Positions 1 to 7,659 are shown, counted from the stretch's first letter. The stretch: 16,152 nt of DNA from JAIBBG01 sp031417525 (GCA_031417525.1 JANOVT010000376.1:1-16152); one strand, 5' to 3'. Notes: generated by a model not told the origin, from the sequence alone. A program made the numbers and translations.

Positions 1-2
1 AG

Positions 3-131
3 CACCTTCAACTTTACCTCAATGAATTTTGCTACAAATTGAACAGGCGGTACTTTGGACTCAATATATTTGATCGAATGCTAAAAGCTTGTGTGGCAAT
101 CAAATGGAATCCATGGTGTATAGAAGAGTAG
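3..131 (+). CDS. IS1595-family (ISXO2-like) transposase, C-terminal fragment
   Basis: An open frame enters from the left edge and ends at TAG 129-131, giving 42 residues that begin HLQLYLNEFCYKLNRRYFG and continue with FDRMLKACV. The order 'HLxxYLxEFxxxxNRR ... FDRxLxAC' is the usual C-terminal tail of DDE transposases of the IS1595/ISXO2 group, which cut and paste their own element. The catalytic core lies outside the window, so it cannot be said whether the enzyme is intact. I looked for a terminal inverted repeat in the 260 bases after the stop and found none that I could defend, because the left end needed for comparison is not present. The family call rests on this short tail only. Confidence 0.72.
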   Translation, partial: HLQLYLNEFCYKLNRRYFGLNIFDRMLKACVAIKWNPWCIEE

Positions 132-395
132 ACGCATTTAACAGAATGTGAAATGTTTTATCTCTTAAGTAATTAGAAAACGAATATGGTTGCACTTTCA
201 TTGTTCCGGTTTATGCATCCAATCTATTCGAAGATTTTTTTGGCATTTCAGGCTTCGACAGATCGAGGAAAAAATCAAATCTGCATTAGCTGTTATGATC
301 AATACAACGATCATTAAAAAGTTAGTAAATAATATTCTTTTCGAACCTTTGGTTCTATGCACTTTCGCACAATAACAATAATCCGATAAATAAAT
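132..395. other. Intergenic region after the transposase, no gene seen
   Basis: AT-rich sequence between the transposase fragment and the next gene. A 61-codon open frame at 190-375 has no recognisable family and an unlikely composition, so I do not call it. The right end of the insertion sequence should fall here but cannot be placed. Confidence 0.5.
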
Positions 396-839
396 ATGGA
401 CCCAATAGACAAAAGCATCACTACATCCGAAAACATTGTTCTCAATGATCAGATCAAAAAGTTCATTCTTGAGATGGCAAAGTGGGCAAAGTTTCTCGCA
501 ATACTTGGCTATATCGCCCTCGGACTGGCTGTTCTGGGAATCATTTCCATTCTGACTTTTACTGCAGGAATGGGAGGAGGAAGTGTAGGCGCCACAGAAT
601 CACTCATCTTCATTGCCTATTTTGTGGTGTTACTGCTTTACTTCCTGCCAATTCATTACTTATATAAAGCTGCTTCCAGGTTAAAAAGAGGATTGGAATC
701 AAATGAAGAAACCACTGTTACATCAGGTTTTGAAAGCCTGAAAGCACACTACAAATTCATCGGCATTTTTACAATCGTGCTGATATCATTGTATTTATTA
801 GCTGCCGTCGCTGGTGCCTTCGTTTATTCTGCAATGTAG
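396..839 (+). CDS. Small integral membrane protein, DUF5362-like
   Basis: A 147-residue protein starting at an ATG preceded by the AT-rich stretch aaataaat. Residues 1-30 are polar, with DQIKKFILEMAKWAKFLAIL leading into the membrane. Hydrophobic segments lie at about residues 31-56 (ending in a Gly-rich AGMGGGSVGA stretch), 68-90 and 120-145. The polar loop between the second and third segments carries LYKAASRLKRGLESNEE, and the partner segment contains SLKAHYKFIGI. This layout fits the DUF5362 group of small Bacteroidota membrane proteins, whose function is not known. It ends two bases before the convergent ABC-F gene, so the two share almost no intergenic space. The reading frame is secure; the family name is moderately sure. 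Confidence 0.8.
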   Translation: MDPIDKSITTSENIVLNDQIKKFILEMAKWAKFLAILGYIALGLAVLGIISILTFTAGMGGGSVGATESLIFIAYFVVLLLYFLPIHYLYKAASRLKRGLESNEETTVTSGFESLKAHYKFIGIFTIVLISLYLLAAVAGAFVYSAM

Positions 840-841
840 TT

Positions 842-2458
842 TTAAGCATACATACGATCTTTCATCTCCACAATGCTTTTATCGGCAAGGTATTCATCAT
901 AACTCGTGCGTTTGTCGATGATGCCTTTCGGTGTGATTTCGATGATTCTGTTGGCGACGGTTTGCACAAACTCATGGTCATGAGATGTGAAAAGCGCAAT
1001 GTGTTTCCAGTCTTTCATGGCATTGTTGAATGCCGTAATCGATTCCAGATCTAGGTGATTCGTTGGCTCATCCATGATCAGACAATTCGCACCGGCCAAC
1101 ATCATACGTGAAATCATGCAGCGCACTTTTTCGCCTCCGCTCAGCACATTCGACTTCTTCATCACTTCTTCGCCGCTGAACAACATTTTACCCAGAAATC
1201 CACGCACGTAGGTTTCATCCTTGTCACGGGAATATTCACGCAACCAGTCGATCAGATTGTCATTCGCGTTAAAATATTTCGCATTGTCGTTAGGAAGATA
1301 AGCTGTCGTTATGGTGCTTCCCCATGCAAATTCTCCCAGATCTGCTTTGAGATTTCCGGTGATGATTTCAAAGAAGGCAGAGATAGAACTATGCTCTTTT
1401 GAAAGGATGGCCACTTTATCTCCTTTCACCAACGTGAAAGAAACGTTGTGGAAATAGGTCTCACCTTCGGGTGATTTTTTTGATAAATTTTCAATATTGA
1501 GAATTTGATCGCCACAGTCTCGATCCGGACGAAATATAATTCCCGGATATTTTCTGGTGGATGGTTGAATATTATCGATGACGAGTTTATCCAATAATTT
1601 TTTACGACTGGTAGCTTGTCGCGACTTGGAAGCATTCGCACTGAATCGCTCCACGAATTCCTGAAGCTCCTTGCGTTTGTCTTCTGTCTTTTTATTCTGG
1701 TCAGCGCGCTGTCTGGCAGCAAGCTGACTCGATTCGTACCAAAAGGTGTAGTTACCTGTATATAATTGAATTTTACTGAAATCGATATCGGCAACATGCG
1801 TGCATACTGCGTCCAGAAAATGTCGGTCGTGTGATACAACAATGACCGTGTTCTGAAAATCCGCCAAAAAGTTTTCCAGCCAGCCGATCGTTTCCACATC
1901 CAAATCATTCGTCGGCTCATCGAGTAACAAGATATCCGGATTGCCAAAAAGTGCTTGTGCGAGAAGAACCCTCACTTTTTCTTTTCCACTGAGATCACTC
2001 ATCAGTTTGTTGTGTTCCTCTTCTTTAATGCCCAAGCCACTCAACAAATTGGCGGCATCGCTTTCGGCATTCCAGCCATCCATTTCTGCAAACTGAACTT
2101 CAAGTTCCGCAGCCTTTTCACCATCCGCATCACTGAAGTCTGCTTTGGAATACAAATCATCCTTCGCTTTCATCAAATTCCAGAGCACTTTGTTGCCCAT
2201 CAATACAGTGTGAAGCACCGAATAAATATCAAAGGCAAAGTGATTCTGTGAAAGCACACTCATGCGTTCGCCGGGTGACATGATCACTTCGCCCGTCATG
2301 GGTTCAATTTCTCCGGAAAGAATCTTGAGAAATGTGGATTTGCCGGCGCCATTGGCACCGATCACACCATAACAATTGCCATGGGTGAATTTGATATTAA
2401 CTTCTTCGAACAACGTGCGTTTACCATAACGCAGCGAAAGATTGGATACTGATAACAT
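842..2458 (-). CDS. ABC-F family ATPase, YbiT-like translation/ribosome factor
   Basis: A 538-residue soluble twin-ATPase protein without membrane segments. ABC-F proteins bind the ribosomal E site and act in translation or antibiotic protection; YbiT is about 530 residues. Domain 1 has Walker A GANGAGKST (34-42), the signature LSGKEK (about 156) and Walker B LLLDEPTND (177-185). The linker at about 240-300 is rich in Lys, Arg and Gln, as expected for the P-site tRNA interaction motif. Domain 2 has LSGGEKVR (439-446) and MDEPTNHLD (462-470), but its Walker A position reads ILSKEHSSIS (351-360) without GxxGxGKS/T. I recall this second-site loss as usual in this Bacteroidota subgroup. The frame continues 62 codons upstream (to 2644) with Ser/His/Arg-rich low-complexity sequence from a GA-rich repeat. 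I therefore start at ATG 2458 (MLSVSNLSLRYGKRTLF), where ABC homology begins. It diverges from feoA. Confidence 0.93.
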   Translation of the reverse strand: MLSVSNLSLRYGKRTLFEEVNIKFTHGNCYGVIGANGAGKSTFLKILSGEIEPMTGEVIMSPGERMSVLSQNHFAFDIYSVLHTVLMGNKVLWNLMKAKDDLYSKADFSDADGEKAAELEVQFAEMDGWNAESDAANLLSGLGIKEEEHNKLMSDLSGKEKVRVLLAQALFGNPDILLLDEPTNDLDVETIGWLENFLADFQNTVIVVSHDRHFLDAVCTHVADIDFSKIQLYTGNYTFWYESSQLAARQRADQNKKTEDKRKELQEFVERFSANASKSRQATSRKKLLDKLVIDNIQPSTRKYPGIIFRPDRDCGDQILNIENLSKKSPEGETYFHNVSFTLVKGDKVAILSKEHSSISAFFEIITGNLKADLGEFAWGSTITTAYLPNDNAKYFNANDNLIDWLREYSRDKDETYVRGFLGKMLFSGEEVMKKSNVLSGGEKVRCMISRMMLAGANCLIMDEPTNHLDLESITAFNNAMKDWKHIALFTSHDHEFVQTVANRIIEITPKGIIDKRTSYDEYLADKSIVEMKDRMYA

Positions 2459-2704
2459 GTCTGATTTTTGAGGGCGCGAATGTACACCAGAGTGAGTGTG
2501 AGAATGAGAACGAGAAAGAGGAGAGGGTGCAGAGCGAGAAGCAAAACGAGAATGAGGAGAGATTTTCGACCAGTTTATTTGGAGGCCAGTGTCAGCTCTT
2601 TTTGCGAGGTACATATGAAATACCATGTTCGAGGTATTCTTCATCGGGCAAAAGCTACTTCTCTTTACAACATCAATTCAGATCTATTGAAAACAGACTT
2701 GTCC
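2459..2704. promoter_or_regulatory. Divergent intergenic region between ABC-F gene and feoA, with GA-rich repeat
   Basis: About 245 bases separate the two divergent starts, so both promoters should lie here. I could not recognise a Fur box or a convincing Bacteroidota TTTG/TAnnTTTG pair. From 2485 to 2568 the plus strand is almost pure purine (gagtgtgagaatgagaac, cgagaaagaggagaggg), ending in a copy of a dispersed repeat (2548-2568). Both flanking frames stay open through it only because of its low complexity. Confidence 0.45.
2548..2568 (-). repeat. Dispersed CGAAAATCTCTCCTCATTCTC repeat, copy 1
   Basis: On the minus strand this reads CGAAAATCTCTCCTCATTC followed by TCGTTTTGCTTCTCGCTCT. The same core occurs on the plus strand at 12409-12453 and 13792-13817. 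The extended part (CGTTTT then TTCTCG then TCTG) is best kept between copies 1 and 2. Confidence 0.7.
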
Positions 2705-2911
2705 ATGCTTAAAGTTGGTGAATCAGCCATTATTACGGAAATTCTTCCGCATGCGCTGAGCATCAAACTTTCTGAGATGGGTCTGTTCAAAGGAAAATTG
2801 ATCACGGTCATGTTCAAAGCGCCGCTCGGAGATCCAATAGCTGTGGATATCGGTGGTTATGTTCTATCGCTCCGAAAGGATGAAGCGCGTATTGTTGCAG
2901 TGGAGAAATAA
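2705..2911 (+). CDS. feoA: FeoA, ferrous iron transport accessory protein
   Basis: A 68-residue SH3-like FeoA domain protein: MLKVGESAIITEILPHALSI, then KLSEMGLFKGKLITV, PLGDPIAVDIGGYVLSLRK and a terminal EARIVAVEK. FeoA is a small cytoplasmic partner thought to modulate the FeoB iron channel. The hallmark 'L.EMG...G....V...PLGDP......Y.LSLR..EA..I.V' is all present. The frame is open back to 2468, but the extra 79 residues are low-complexity (Arg-rich, from the GA repeat) and unlike FeoA, so I use ATG 2705. That makes it slightly shorter than the usual 75-85 residues. Its stop is 19 bases before feoB, and the two are surely cotranscribed. Iron (Fur) control is expected for the family, but I saw no box. 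Confidence 0.92.
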   Translation: MLKVGESAIITEILPHALSIKLSEMGLFKGKLITVMFKAPLGDPIAVDIGGYVLSLRKDEARIVAVEK

Positions 2912-2930
2912 CGCGCCGGAATTTTTCTAT

Positions 2931-4904
2931 ATGGATATCAGGAAAATAGCTCTCATAGGTAATCCGAACACAGGAAAAAGTTCACTCTTTAACCTGCTTA
3001 CCGGCTTGCGACAGCATGTCGGCAATTTTCCTGGTGTGACTGTCGACAAAAAAATCGGAACTTATACTCCAAAGAAAGGGAAAGACATTGAGGTCACGGA
3101 CTTGCCGGGCACTTACAGCGTTTTTCCAAGATCGAAAGACGAACGTGTGGTATATGATCTTGTATCAAACCCACGCGCCGCAGGTTATCCCGACCTTTTC
3201 ATTTTTGTGGCAGATGCGGTCAATCTCGAGCGCAACCTCTTGTTTTTTACTCAGCTCTATGATCTGAACATACCGATGATCCTCGTATTGACGATGGAGG
3301 ATGTTGCTCAAAAAAGAGCGGTAAGCATCGACACCAAACTGTTATCCAAAAGGATAGGCGACATGCCGGTGTTGTTCCTCAATGGTCGAACAGGCGGCGG
3401 TATGGATTCTTTGCGAGATTCCATTTTGAATTTTGAGCCGAATTTTACTCGAACTAAAATCGGAACAACTGATATCCCTTCGCTTGATGCTGATCCTTCG
3501 AAACAGGCCGCTGATGCAGAATATCGCTTCTCTTATATTCAACATCTGATAAAAGAAATTCGGACAGTTGACAGCACCAATTTGAAAGGAACAATCTCCA
3601 TGAAAATTGATAAGATTGTTGTGCATCCCGTTTATGGCTACCTCATTTTTATTGGATTGTTGTTAATCATATTTCAATTCATTTTTCGGATAGCTTCATT
3701 TCCGATGGATTGGATTGATCACGGATTTCTGCAGTTGAGTCAATGGACCAAAACCATGTTGCCCTCCGGAGTATTCACAGACATGATCGCAGAAGGCGTC
3801 ATTCCCGGGATTGGCGGCGTGCTCGTGTTTATTCCTCAGATCGCCTTGCTGTTTTTTTTCCTCGCCATCCTCGAAGAATCGGGGTATATGTCGCGCGTGG
3901 TTTTTATCATGGACAAACTCGTGCGGCCCTTTGGTCTCAATGGTAAAAGTGTAGTGCCACTGATGAGCAGTGTGGCCTGTGCCATTCCGGGCATCATGTC
4001 TACGAGAAGTATCAACAGTTGGAAAGACAGGTTGATTACCATCATGGTCGCACCGCTGATGAGTTGTTCGGCGCGCATTCCGGTTTACACTTTGCTCATT
4101 GCGCTTGTCATTCCTGATGACGCCACTTTTTTATCTTTTAATCTGAAAGGCATTGTATTACTCGCGCTCTACACTTTGGGTTTGGTGAGTGCATTGCTGG
4201 TGGCATTGGTATTGAAATTTTTTATCCGCAACGAAACTCCAGGCTACCTCGTGATGGAAATGCCTTCCTACAAATGGCCAAGCTGGAACCAGGTTTTTCT
4301 TCATCTATGGGAAAAAGTGCGCATCTTCATTTTTGATGCAGGCAAAGTCATCCTCGCTATTTCGATTGTATTGTGGGGACTGGCATCCTACGGTCCGGGC
4401 GATCGTATCGAACATGCAATAGCCGCTGTTCAACAACCCATAGAATCAACTGCGGATTCACAACAGCAATACGACAAACAAGTGAATGCTGTGAAGTTGG
4501 AAAATTCGTACATCGGCATTCTGGGGCATACCATTGAGCCGGTGATTCGTCCATTAGGTTACGACTGGAAAATCGGAATTGCTCTGATCACTTCTTTTGC
4601 CGCGCGCGAAGTATTTGTGGGCAGCATGGCTACGATCTACAGTGTAGGCGAGGACTTTGAAGAAGATACCACGATGCTCGAGCGATTGCGTGCGGAAAAA
4701 AATCCGCGGACAGGCGAACCGACCTACAACCTCGCAAGTGGCATGTCGCTCATGATTTTTTATGTTTATGCGATGCAATGCATGGCCACTTTCGCTGTCG
4801 TCAAGCGTGAAACCAAATCGTGGAAATGGCCGCTGATACAAGTTGCCTACATGGGCGTTCTGGCGTATATTGCATCGTTCATCGTTTATCAGTTACTCAG
4901 ATGA
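2931..4904 (+). CDS. feoB: FeoB, Fe(II) transporter with N-terminal GTPase domain
   Basis: A 657-residue inner-membrane ferrous iron permease. The N-terminal G domain shows G1 GNPNTGKS (10-17), G2 Thr in FPGVT (37) and G3 DLPG (57-60). The G4 position reads TMED (121-124), where most FeoB proteins have NxxD. G5 is also unusual, LNGRTGGG in place of SA-type. A helical spacer follows, then the membrane part: the first core segment HPVYGYLIFIGLLLIIF, the 'Gate' stretch GGVLVFIPQIALLFFFLAIL, EESGYMSR, VACAIPGIMSTRS, the second gate APLMSCSARIP, and SFAAREVFVGSMATIYSVG near the C terminus, before a final hydrophobic helix. The order is complete, so it should be functional. The frame opens at 2853 inside feoA, but homology begins at ATG 2931 (MDIRKIALIGNPNTGKSS). 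Its stop overlaps the next start as ATGA. Confidence 0.96.
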   Translation: MDIRKIALIGNPNTGKSSLFNLLTGLRQHVGNFPGVTVDKKIGTYTPKKGKDIEVTDLPGTYSVFPRSKDERVVYDLVSNPRAAGYPDLFIFVADAVNLERNLLFFTQLYDLNIPMILVLTMEDVAQKRAVSIDTKLLSKRIGDMPVLFLNGRTGGGMDSLRDSILNFEPNFTRTKIGTTDIPSLDADPSKQAADAEYRFSYIQHLIKEIRTVDSTNLKGTISMKIDKIVVHPVYGYLIFIGLLLIIFQFIFRIASFPMDWIDHGFLQLSQWTKTMLPSGVFTDMIAEGVIPGIGGVLVFIPQIALLFFFLAILEESGYMSRVVFIMDKLVRPFGLNGKSVVPLMSSVACAIPGIMSTRSINSWKDRLITIMVAPLMSCSARIPVYTLLIALVIPDDATFLSFNLKGIVLLALYTLGLVSALLVALVLKFFIRNETPGYLVMEMPSYKWPSWNQVFLHLWEKVRIFIFDAGKVILAISIVLWGLASYGPGDRIEHAIAAVQQPIESTADSQQQYDKQVNAVKLENSYIGILGHTIEPVIRPLGYDWKIGIALITSFAAREVFVGSMATIYSVGEDFEEDTTMLERLRAEKNPRTGEPTYNLASGMSLMIFYVYAMQCMATFAVVKRETKSWKWPLIQVAYMGVLAYIASFIVYQLLR

Positions 4905-5068
4905 TTCAACAAATCCTCGTCATAGTTTCCTTCCTCGCTGCAGTGTTTTTTATTGCGCGATATGTTTATGTCCAACATTTTTCTGCGAAAAAAAAATGCG
5001 AGGGATGTGTGGTGAATAAGATTTATCAGGCGAAGGTGAAGAGGGTAGAGGTGAGTGGTGAGAAGTGA
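4901..5068 (+). CDS. FeoB-associated small Cys-motif membrane protein
   Basis: A 55-residue peptide whose ATG (4901) overlaps the feoB stop as ATGA, a sign of translational coupling. It starts MIQQILVIVSFLAAVFFIAR, a single membrane helix, followed by a basic stretch and a CxxC (KKKCEGCVVNK). This matches the layout of the small 'FeoB-associated Cys-rich membrane protein' seen after feoB in many bacteria, although only one CxxC is present. A role as a third Feo component (metal handling or complex stability) is inferred from position, not shown. The C-terminal ten or so residues (KVKRVEVSGEK) run into GA-rich low-complexity DNA, so the natural end may be recently altered. Confidence 0.82.
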   Translation: MIQQILVIVSFLAAVFFIARYVYVQHFSAKKKCEGCVVNKIYQAKVKRVEVSGEK

Positions 5069-5181
5069 GAAGAGAGATGTGAGAGGAGCTTCGGATAGAA
5101 GGGCCCTTTATTTCAAACTTGCTGAAATTTGATGCATCTGCAATCAAAAAAGACAACCATCTTAGCATTAACTTCGCATTC

Positions 5182-5388
5182 ATGAAAATTCTTCTAGACA
5201 TACCAGATGATAAAGCGTCATCGCTAATGGAAGTTTTACACAGTATTTCCTATGTAAAAGCTAAAACAATTACGGAAGCGAAGGCAGTTCTGTTGTCAGA
5301 AATTCGTGAGGCGGTAGAAGAAATGAAATTGATCAAATCGGGCAATAAAAAAGGCCGCAATGCTGAGGATTTTCTAAATGAGCTATAA
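5182..5388 (+). CDS. Type II antitoxin-like protein upstream of a broken RelE/ParE toxin
   Basis: A 68-residue, charged, probably helical protein: MKILLDIPDDKASSLMEVLH, then ISYVKAKTITEAKAVLLSEI, then an acidic and Lys-rich tail (EAVEEMKLIKSGNKKGRNAEDFLNEL). The short N-terminal beta strand (KILLDIPD) followed by helices is typical of small Bacteroidota antitoxins or DNA-binding partners of RelE-type toxins. The open frame reaches back to 5119, but the MKILLDIPD start fits the family better. Its last 11 bases overlap the toxin start (ATG 5378), which is the usual TA operon layout. The antitoxin frame is intact although the toxin is not. Binding of its own promoter is family knowledge; I see no clear operator. 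Confidence 0.75.
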   Translation: MKILLDIPDDKASSLMEVLHSISYVKAKTITEAKAVLLSEIREAVEEMKLIKSGNKKGRNAEDFLNEL

Positions 5389-5708
5389 AGTCAAGACTAT
5401 TTCAGTCTTCGAGTAGCAGGCAAAAAAGCTCAATAAAAAAATACTCTTCTCTTAAATCAGAACTTCTGATTTTGGTGAATGAATTGAAAGAAAACCCAGA
5501 TATGGGAACTTCGATAGGGAACAATTGCTATAAAATCCGTTTGTCGATTGCATCAAAAGGAAAAGGTAAATCAGGTGGTGCAAGGATTATTACTCATACT
5601 ATTGTTACGGAGTCCACGGTTTATCAATTATCCATTTATGACAAGTCTGAAAGAGAAACACTGACAAATAAAGAGCTGTTGGAGTTGTTGAGCTACATTA
5701 CAGATTAA
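5378..5708 (+). pseudogene. RelE/ParE-family toxin, disrupted by a stop codon and a frameshift
   Basis: The frame starts at ATG 5378 (MSYKVKTISVFE) and hits TAG at 5414-5416. Reading through the stop gives QAKKLNKK, and the frame is then lost at a run of seven A (5435-5441). Removing one A restores YSSLKSELLILVNELKENPD followed by the RelE core CYKIRLSI, GGARIITHTIV and VYQLSIYDKSERETLT, ending at TAA 5706-5708. The repaired product would be 109 residues, normal for the family, which cleaves mRNA or poisons gyrase. TAG differs from AAG or CAG by one base. Two independent lesions argue for real decay, though the A-run indel alone could be a sequencing error. A downstream TTG-started fragment (5472-5708) lacks the N-terminal third and is unlikely to be toxic. 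Confidence 0.82.
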
Positions 5709-5791
5709 TTCAAGCTTACCGGAAATGAAATAATAATCTCCGCGAATCTTTGCTCCTTTGCGAATTCCGCGTCGAATATGAGCGCAGCGAA

Positions 5792-6196
5792 TCACCACAC
5801 CTCAAACACCGCAGACCTCACTGCAGCTTCCGTTGACCCAATCTCAACATAATACTTCCCTTTTTGCAACAAGCCATTGATCCTATAAGCCTTATTGTTA
5901 TCAATCGCAGCCAGATTCGATTTACACTCACAGGCAGCACTTTTTCCGACATACTCTGTATGATCAATCGCAAGTATCCAATCCTTTCCTACCAATTGAT
6001 GCACCCGGTAATAAAAATCGGTATTGCCGCATGAGCACGACATAGTCGGTATCATTCGGGTTCGAAATAAATGCGTTCGGAATATCAGGTCTTCATTGAC
6101 TCCATAGTGTGGTTTGGACATCGTGAGTGCCTCGTTCATGCCGGGCTGGGCAACGGCGCTTGTGGCCAGAAGGAAGGAGAGGAGAAGGAGTTTCAT
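5792..6196 (-). CDS. Small secreted protein of unknown function with two CxC motifs
   Basis: A 134-residue protein with a clear signal peptide, MKLLLLSFLLATSAVAQ, and probable cleavage after AVA. I do not recognise the mature domain. It looks beta-rich (DFYYRVHQL, DWILAIDHTEYVG, KYYVEIGSTEAA, SAVFEVW) and ends in a beta strand with a terminal Trp, like many periplasmic beta-sandwich domains. It has CSC (in MSCSCG) and CEC (in ACECK), which could form disulfides or bind metal. The stretch encoded at about 6022-6083 is compositionally odd (RTHLFRTRMIPTMS) and reads more naturally in another frame (NAFISNPNDTDYVVLMRQY), so compensating indels are possible. It converges with the broken toxin gene and has about 200 bp of free DNA upstream. 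Confidence 0.65.
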   Translation of the reverse strand: MKLLLLSFLLATSAVAQPGMNEALTMSKPHYGVNEDLIFRTHLFRTRMIPTMSCSCGNTDFYYRVHQLVGKDWILAIDHTEYVGKSAACECKSNLAAIDNNKAYRINGLLQKGKYYVEIGSTEAAVRSAVFEVW

Positions 6197-6402
6197 GCGG
6201 GGTTATACAGACGAAGGGTGATTTCGTTCGAGAGGAATAAACTTTCAGACACATGTTCGTTATCGAATTGACTGATAACTTTTATCCATTTAAGTCAGGT
6301 CAAATGTGGAGACTTAGACGCATAAAGAATTCGAATTAACCTTTTAGAACGCAAGTGCTTGAAACCACCAAGATCACGATATTTAAAACATTAACCCGAT
6401 TA

Positions 6403-6861
6403 TTATTTTTCACAAAGTTCTTTCAACTTCTCGAGCGCTTTTGGGTAGGTCTCGTTCATGTAATCTAAAAAATCTTCTGTAGTGTCTACGTCAACTGTAA
6501 CAGTCGCAGTGCCATTGTTTTCTTCGAAGGAATAGTTTTCAAATCCGTTTGCCCATTTTTCCACTTCTGGTCCTTCTGTAATTTCCTGGTCAGCTTTAAC
6601 AAGACCATAATGTTGAATCGAAACAAACCGGTTGGGAATGTTTTCAGCTATCCTGGAAACCCTTCCTCCCTTTTCTCCTTTATCATCTACTCCAACAAAT
6701 AGAATTTTACTTCCCTTTTCCCAACTTCCTTCATAGCTGGATGTCGGGTTAAACAACGCAGTCCATTGCTCATAATTTGATTTACTGGTAAGGCCAAGCA
6801 TACAATCATATATCTTGGTTACAGGGGCATTGATGCCTACTTTGTATTGTAACTTTATCAT
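6403..6861 (-). CDS. SRPBCC (START/AHSA1-like) domain protein
   Basis: A 152-residue single-domain protein. It opens MIKLQYKVGINAPVTKIYDC, the beta1-alpha1 signature of the SRPBCC fold ('...INAPVEKVY...'). The LTSKSNYEQWTALFNPTSSY loop follows, then GSWEKGSKILFVGVDDKGEK, a central NGFENYSFEE, strands TATVTVDVDTTEDF and a long C-terminal helix (MNETYPKALEKLKELCEK). Such proteins form a hydrophobic cavity that binds small ligands or act as Hsp90 co-factors. The actual ligand cannot be read from the sequence. The gene is in the same orientation as the following accessory genes and is the lowest-coordinate member of the cassette-like run. The DNA on either side does not show a clear copy of the cassette repeat, so its membership is uncertain. 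Confidence 0.88.
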   Translation of the reverse strand: MIKLQYKVGINAPVTKIYDCMLGLTSKSNYEQWTALFNPTSSYEGSWEKGSKILFVGVDDKGEKGGRVSRIAENIPNRFVSIQHYGLVKADQEITEGPEVEKWANGFENYSFEENNGTATVTVDVDTTEDFLDYMNETYPKALEKLKELCEK

Positions 6862-7038
6862 ATTAATAATTTTAGTTTGAATTGATCTTTCGAGTGGTTA
6901 AGTTATTTCGCACTTAGAAGCCAATTAACATAGCCGCTTGCTATTCAGCTTTACGATGTCGGTTTTTTTTCTCTCCACACTGTCAGTGGGGCACAAAACC
7001 CTGCCTACTAAAAATGCGCTGCTCGCAAGTTGTTGTTT
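6862..7038. other. Intergenic spacer without a clear cassette repeat
   Basis: Separates two minus-strand accessory genes. It contains gtgccccactgacagtgtgg (minus strand), a short imperfect palindrome, and a run of eight T at about 6963-6970. I could not align it convincingly to the repeats at 8745, 9418 or 15229; it could be a decayed or different member. Confidence 0.4.
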
Positions 7039-7659
7039 TTATTTCTTTGTCAGTTTATATCTTAAATGAGTTGTCAAGTCTGATGGTATGACTTCTTCAA
7101 TTTGCATGTCATATTTGTCTTTATCAATACCGTCAAAGAGTCGGATACCGCTTTTTAAAAAAACCGGTGCAATGTGAATAAAAAACTCATCCACAAGCCC
7201 CGCATTTAAGAATTGTTGAATGGTGTTTGCACCACCTTGTATTCTGATGTCCTTTCCTTTTGCTGATTGTCTGGCTTTATACAGTGCACTTTCTATTCCA
7301 TCATTGATGAAGTAAAAGGTTGTCGTTCCTTCTTGTACCCAGGGCTCTCGCTTTTCGTGTGTTAATACATAAACGTCAGCTTTGTATAGGTCATTAGGCC
7401 AACTGACTTCACCTTCTTCAAACATACGTTTTCCCATAATGTATGCACCCGTTCGTTCAATGGTTTCTCGGATATATTTCCCATCAGGTCCATCTTCGTT
7501 GCCTCCTTCGAATCCTAAGTGCTCCCAGAAAGCTTTTTGATTAAACATCCACAAGTGAATTTGTCCTGATACACCGCCCATAGGATTTTTAGGACCTCTG
7601 TTGTCGCCAGCAAAAAATCCGTCAAGAGATATTCCACTGTCGAAAATTATTTTACTCAT
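7039..7659 (-). CDS. Dihydrofolate reductase / RibD C-terminal family protein
   Basis: A 206-residue protein with the RibD_C fold: MSKIIFDSGISLDGFFAGDN at the N terminus ('..SLDG..A'), GAYIMGKRMFEEGE (71-84, the 'G...GR.TYE' region), YVLTHEKREPW (about 97-107), IRIQGGANTIQQFLNAGLVD (138-157, nucleotide-binding GGA) and EFFIHIAPVFLKSGIRLFDG. These proteins reduce small substrates with NAD(P)H. They resemble riboflavin-pathway reductases, but stand-alone copies are mostly of unknown substrate and are common cargo on mobile DNA. No deaminase domain is present, so it is not a full RibD. Its ATG lies about 60 bases downstream (in its own sense) of a GTTAGCGGGC cassette core. Confidence 0.9.
   Translation of the reverse strand: MSKIIFDSGISLDGFFAGDNRGPKNPMGGVSGQIHLWMFNQKAFWEHLGFEGGNEDGPDGKYIRETIERTGAYIMGKRMFEEGEVSWPNDLYKADVYVLTHEKREPWVQEGTTTFYFINDGIESALYKARQSAKGKDIRIQGGANTIQQFLNAGLVDEFFIHIAPVFLKSGIRLFDGIDKDKYDMQIEEVIPSDLTTHLRYKLTKK

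Noticed and set aside
190..375. 61-codon open frame after the transposase
   Set aside because: No family resemblance, unlikely composition, weak start context; probably chance in AT-rich DNA.
2459..2644. N-terminal extension of the ABC-F protein by 62 residues
   Set aside because: Ser/His/Arg-rich low complexity produced by the GA-rich repeat; ABC homology starts exactly at ATG 2458.
2468..2704. N-terminal extension of FeoA by 79 residues
   Set aside because: Arg-rich translation of the same repeat; the FeoA domain begins at ATG 2705.
5435..5441. Seven-A run as a programmed frameshift site in the toxin
   Set aside because: An in-frame TAG lies 20 bases upstream, so ribosomes from the toxin start would not reach it; decay or sequencing error is simpler.
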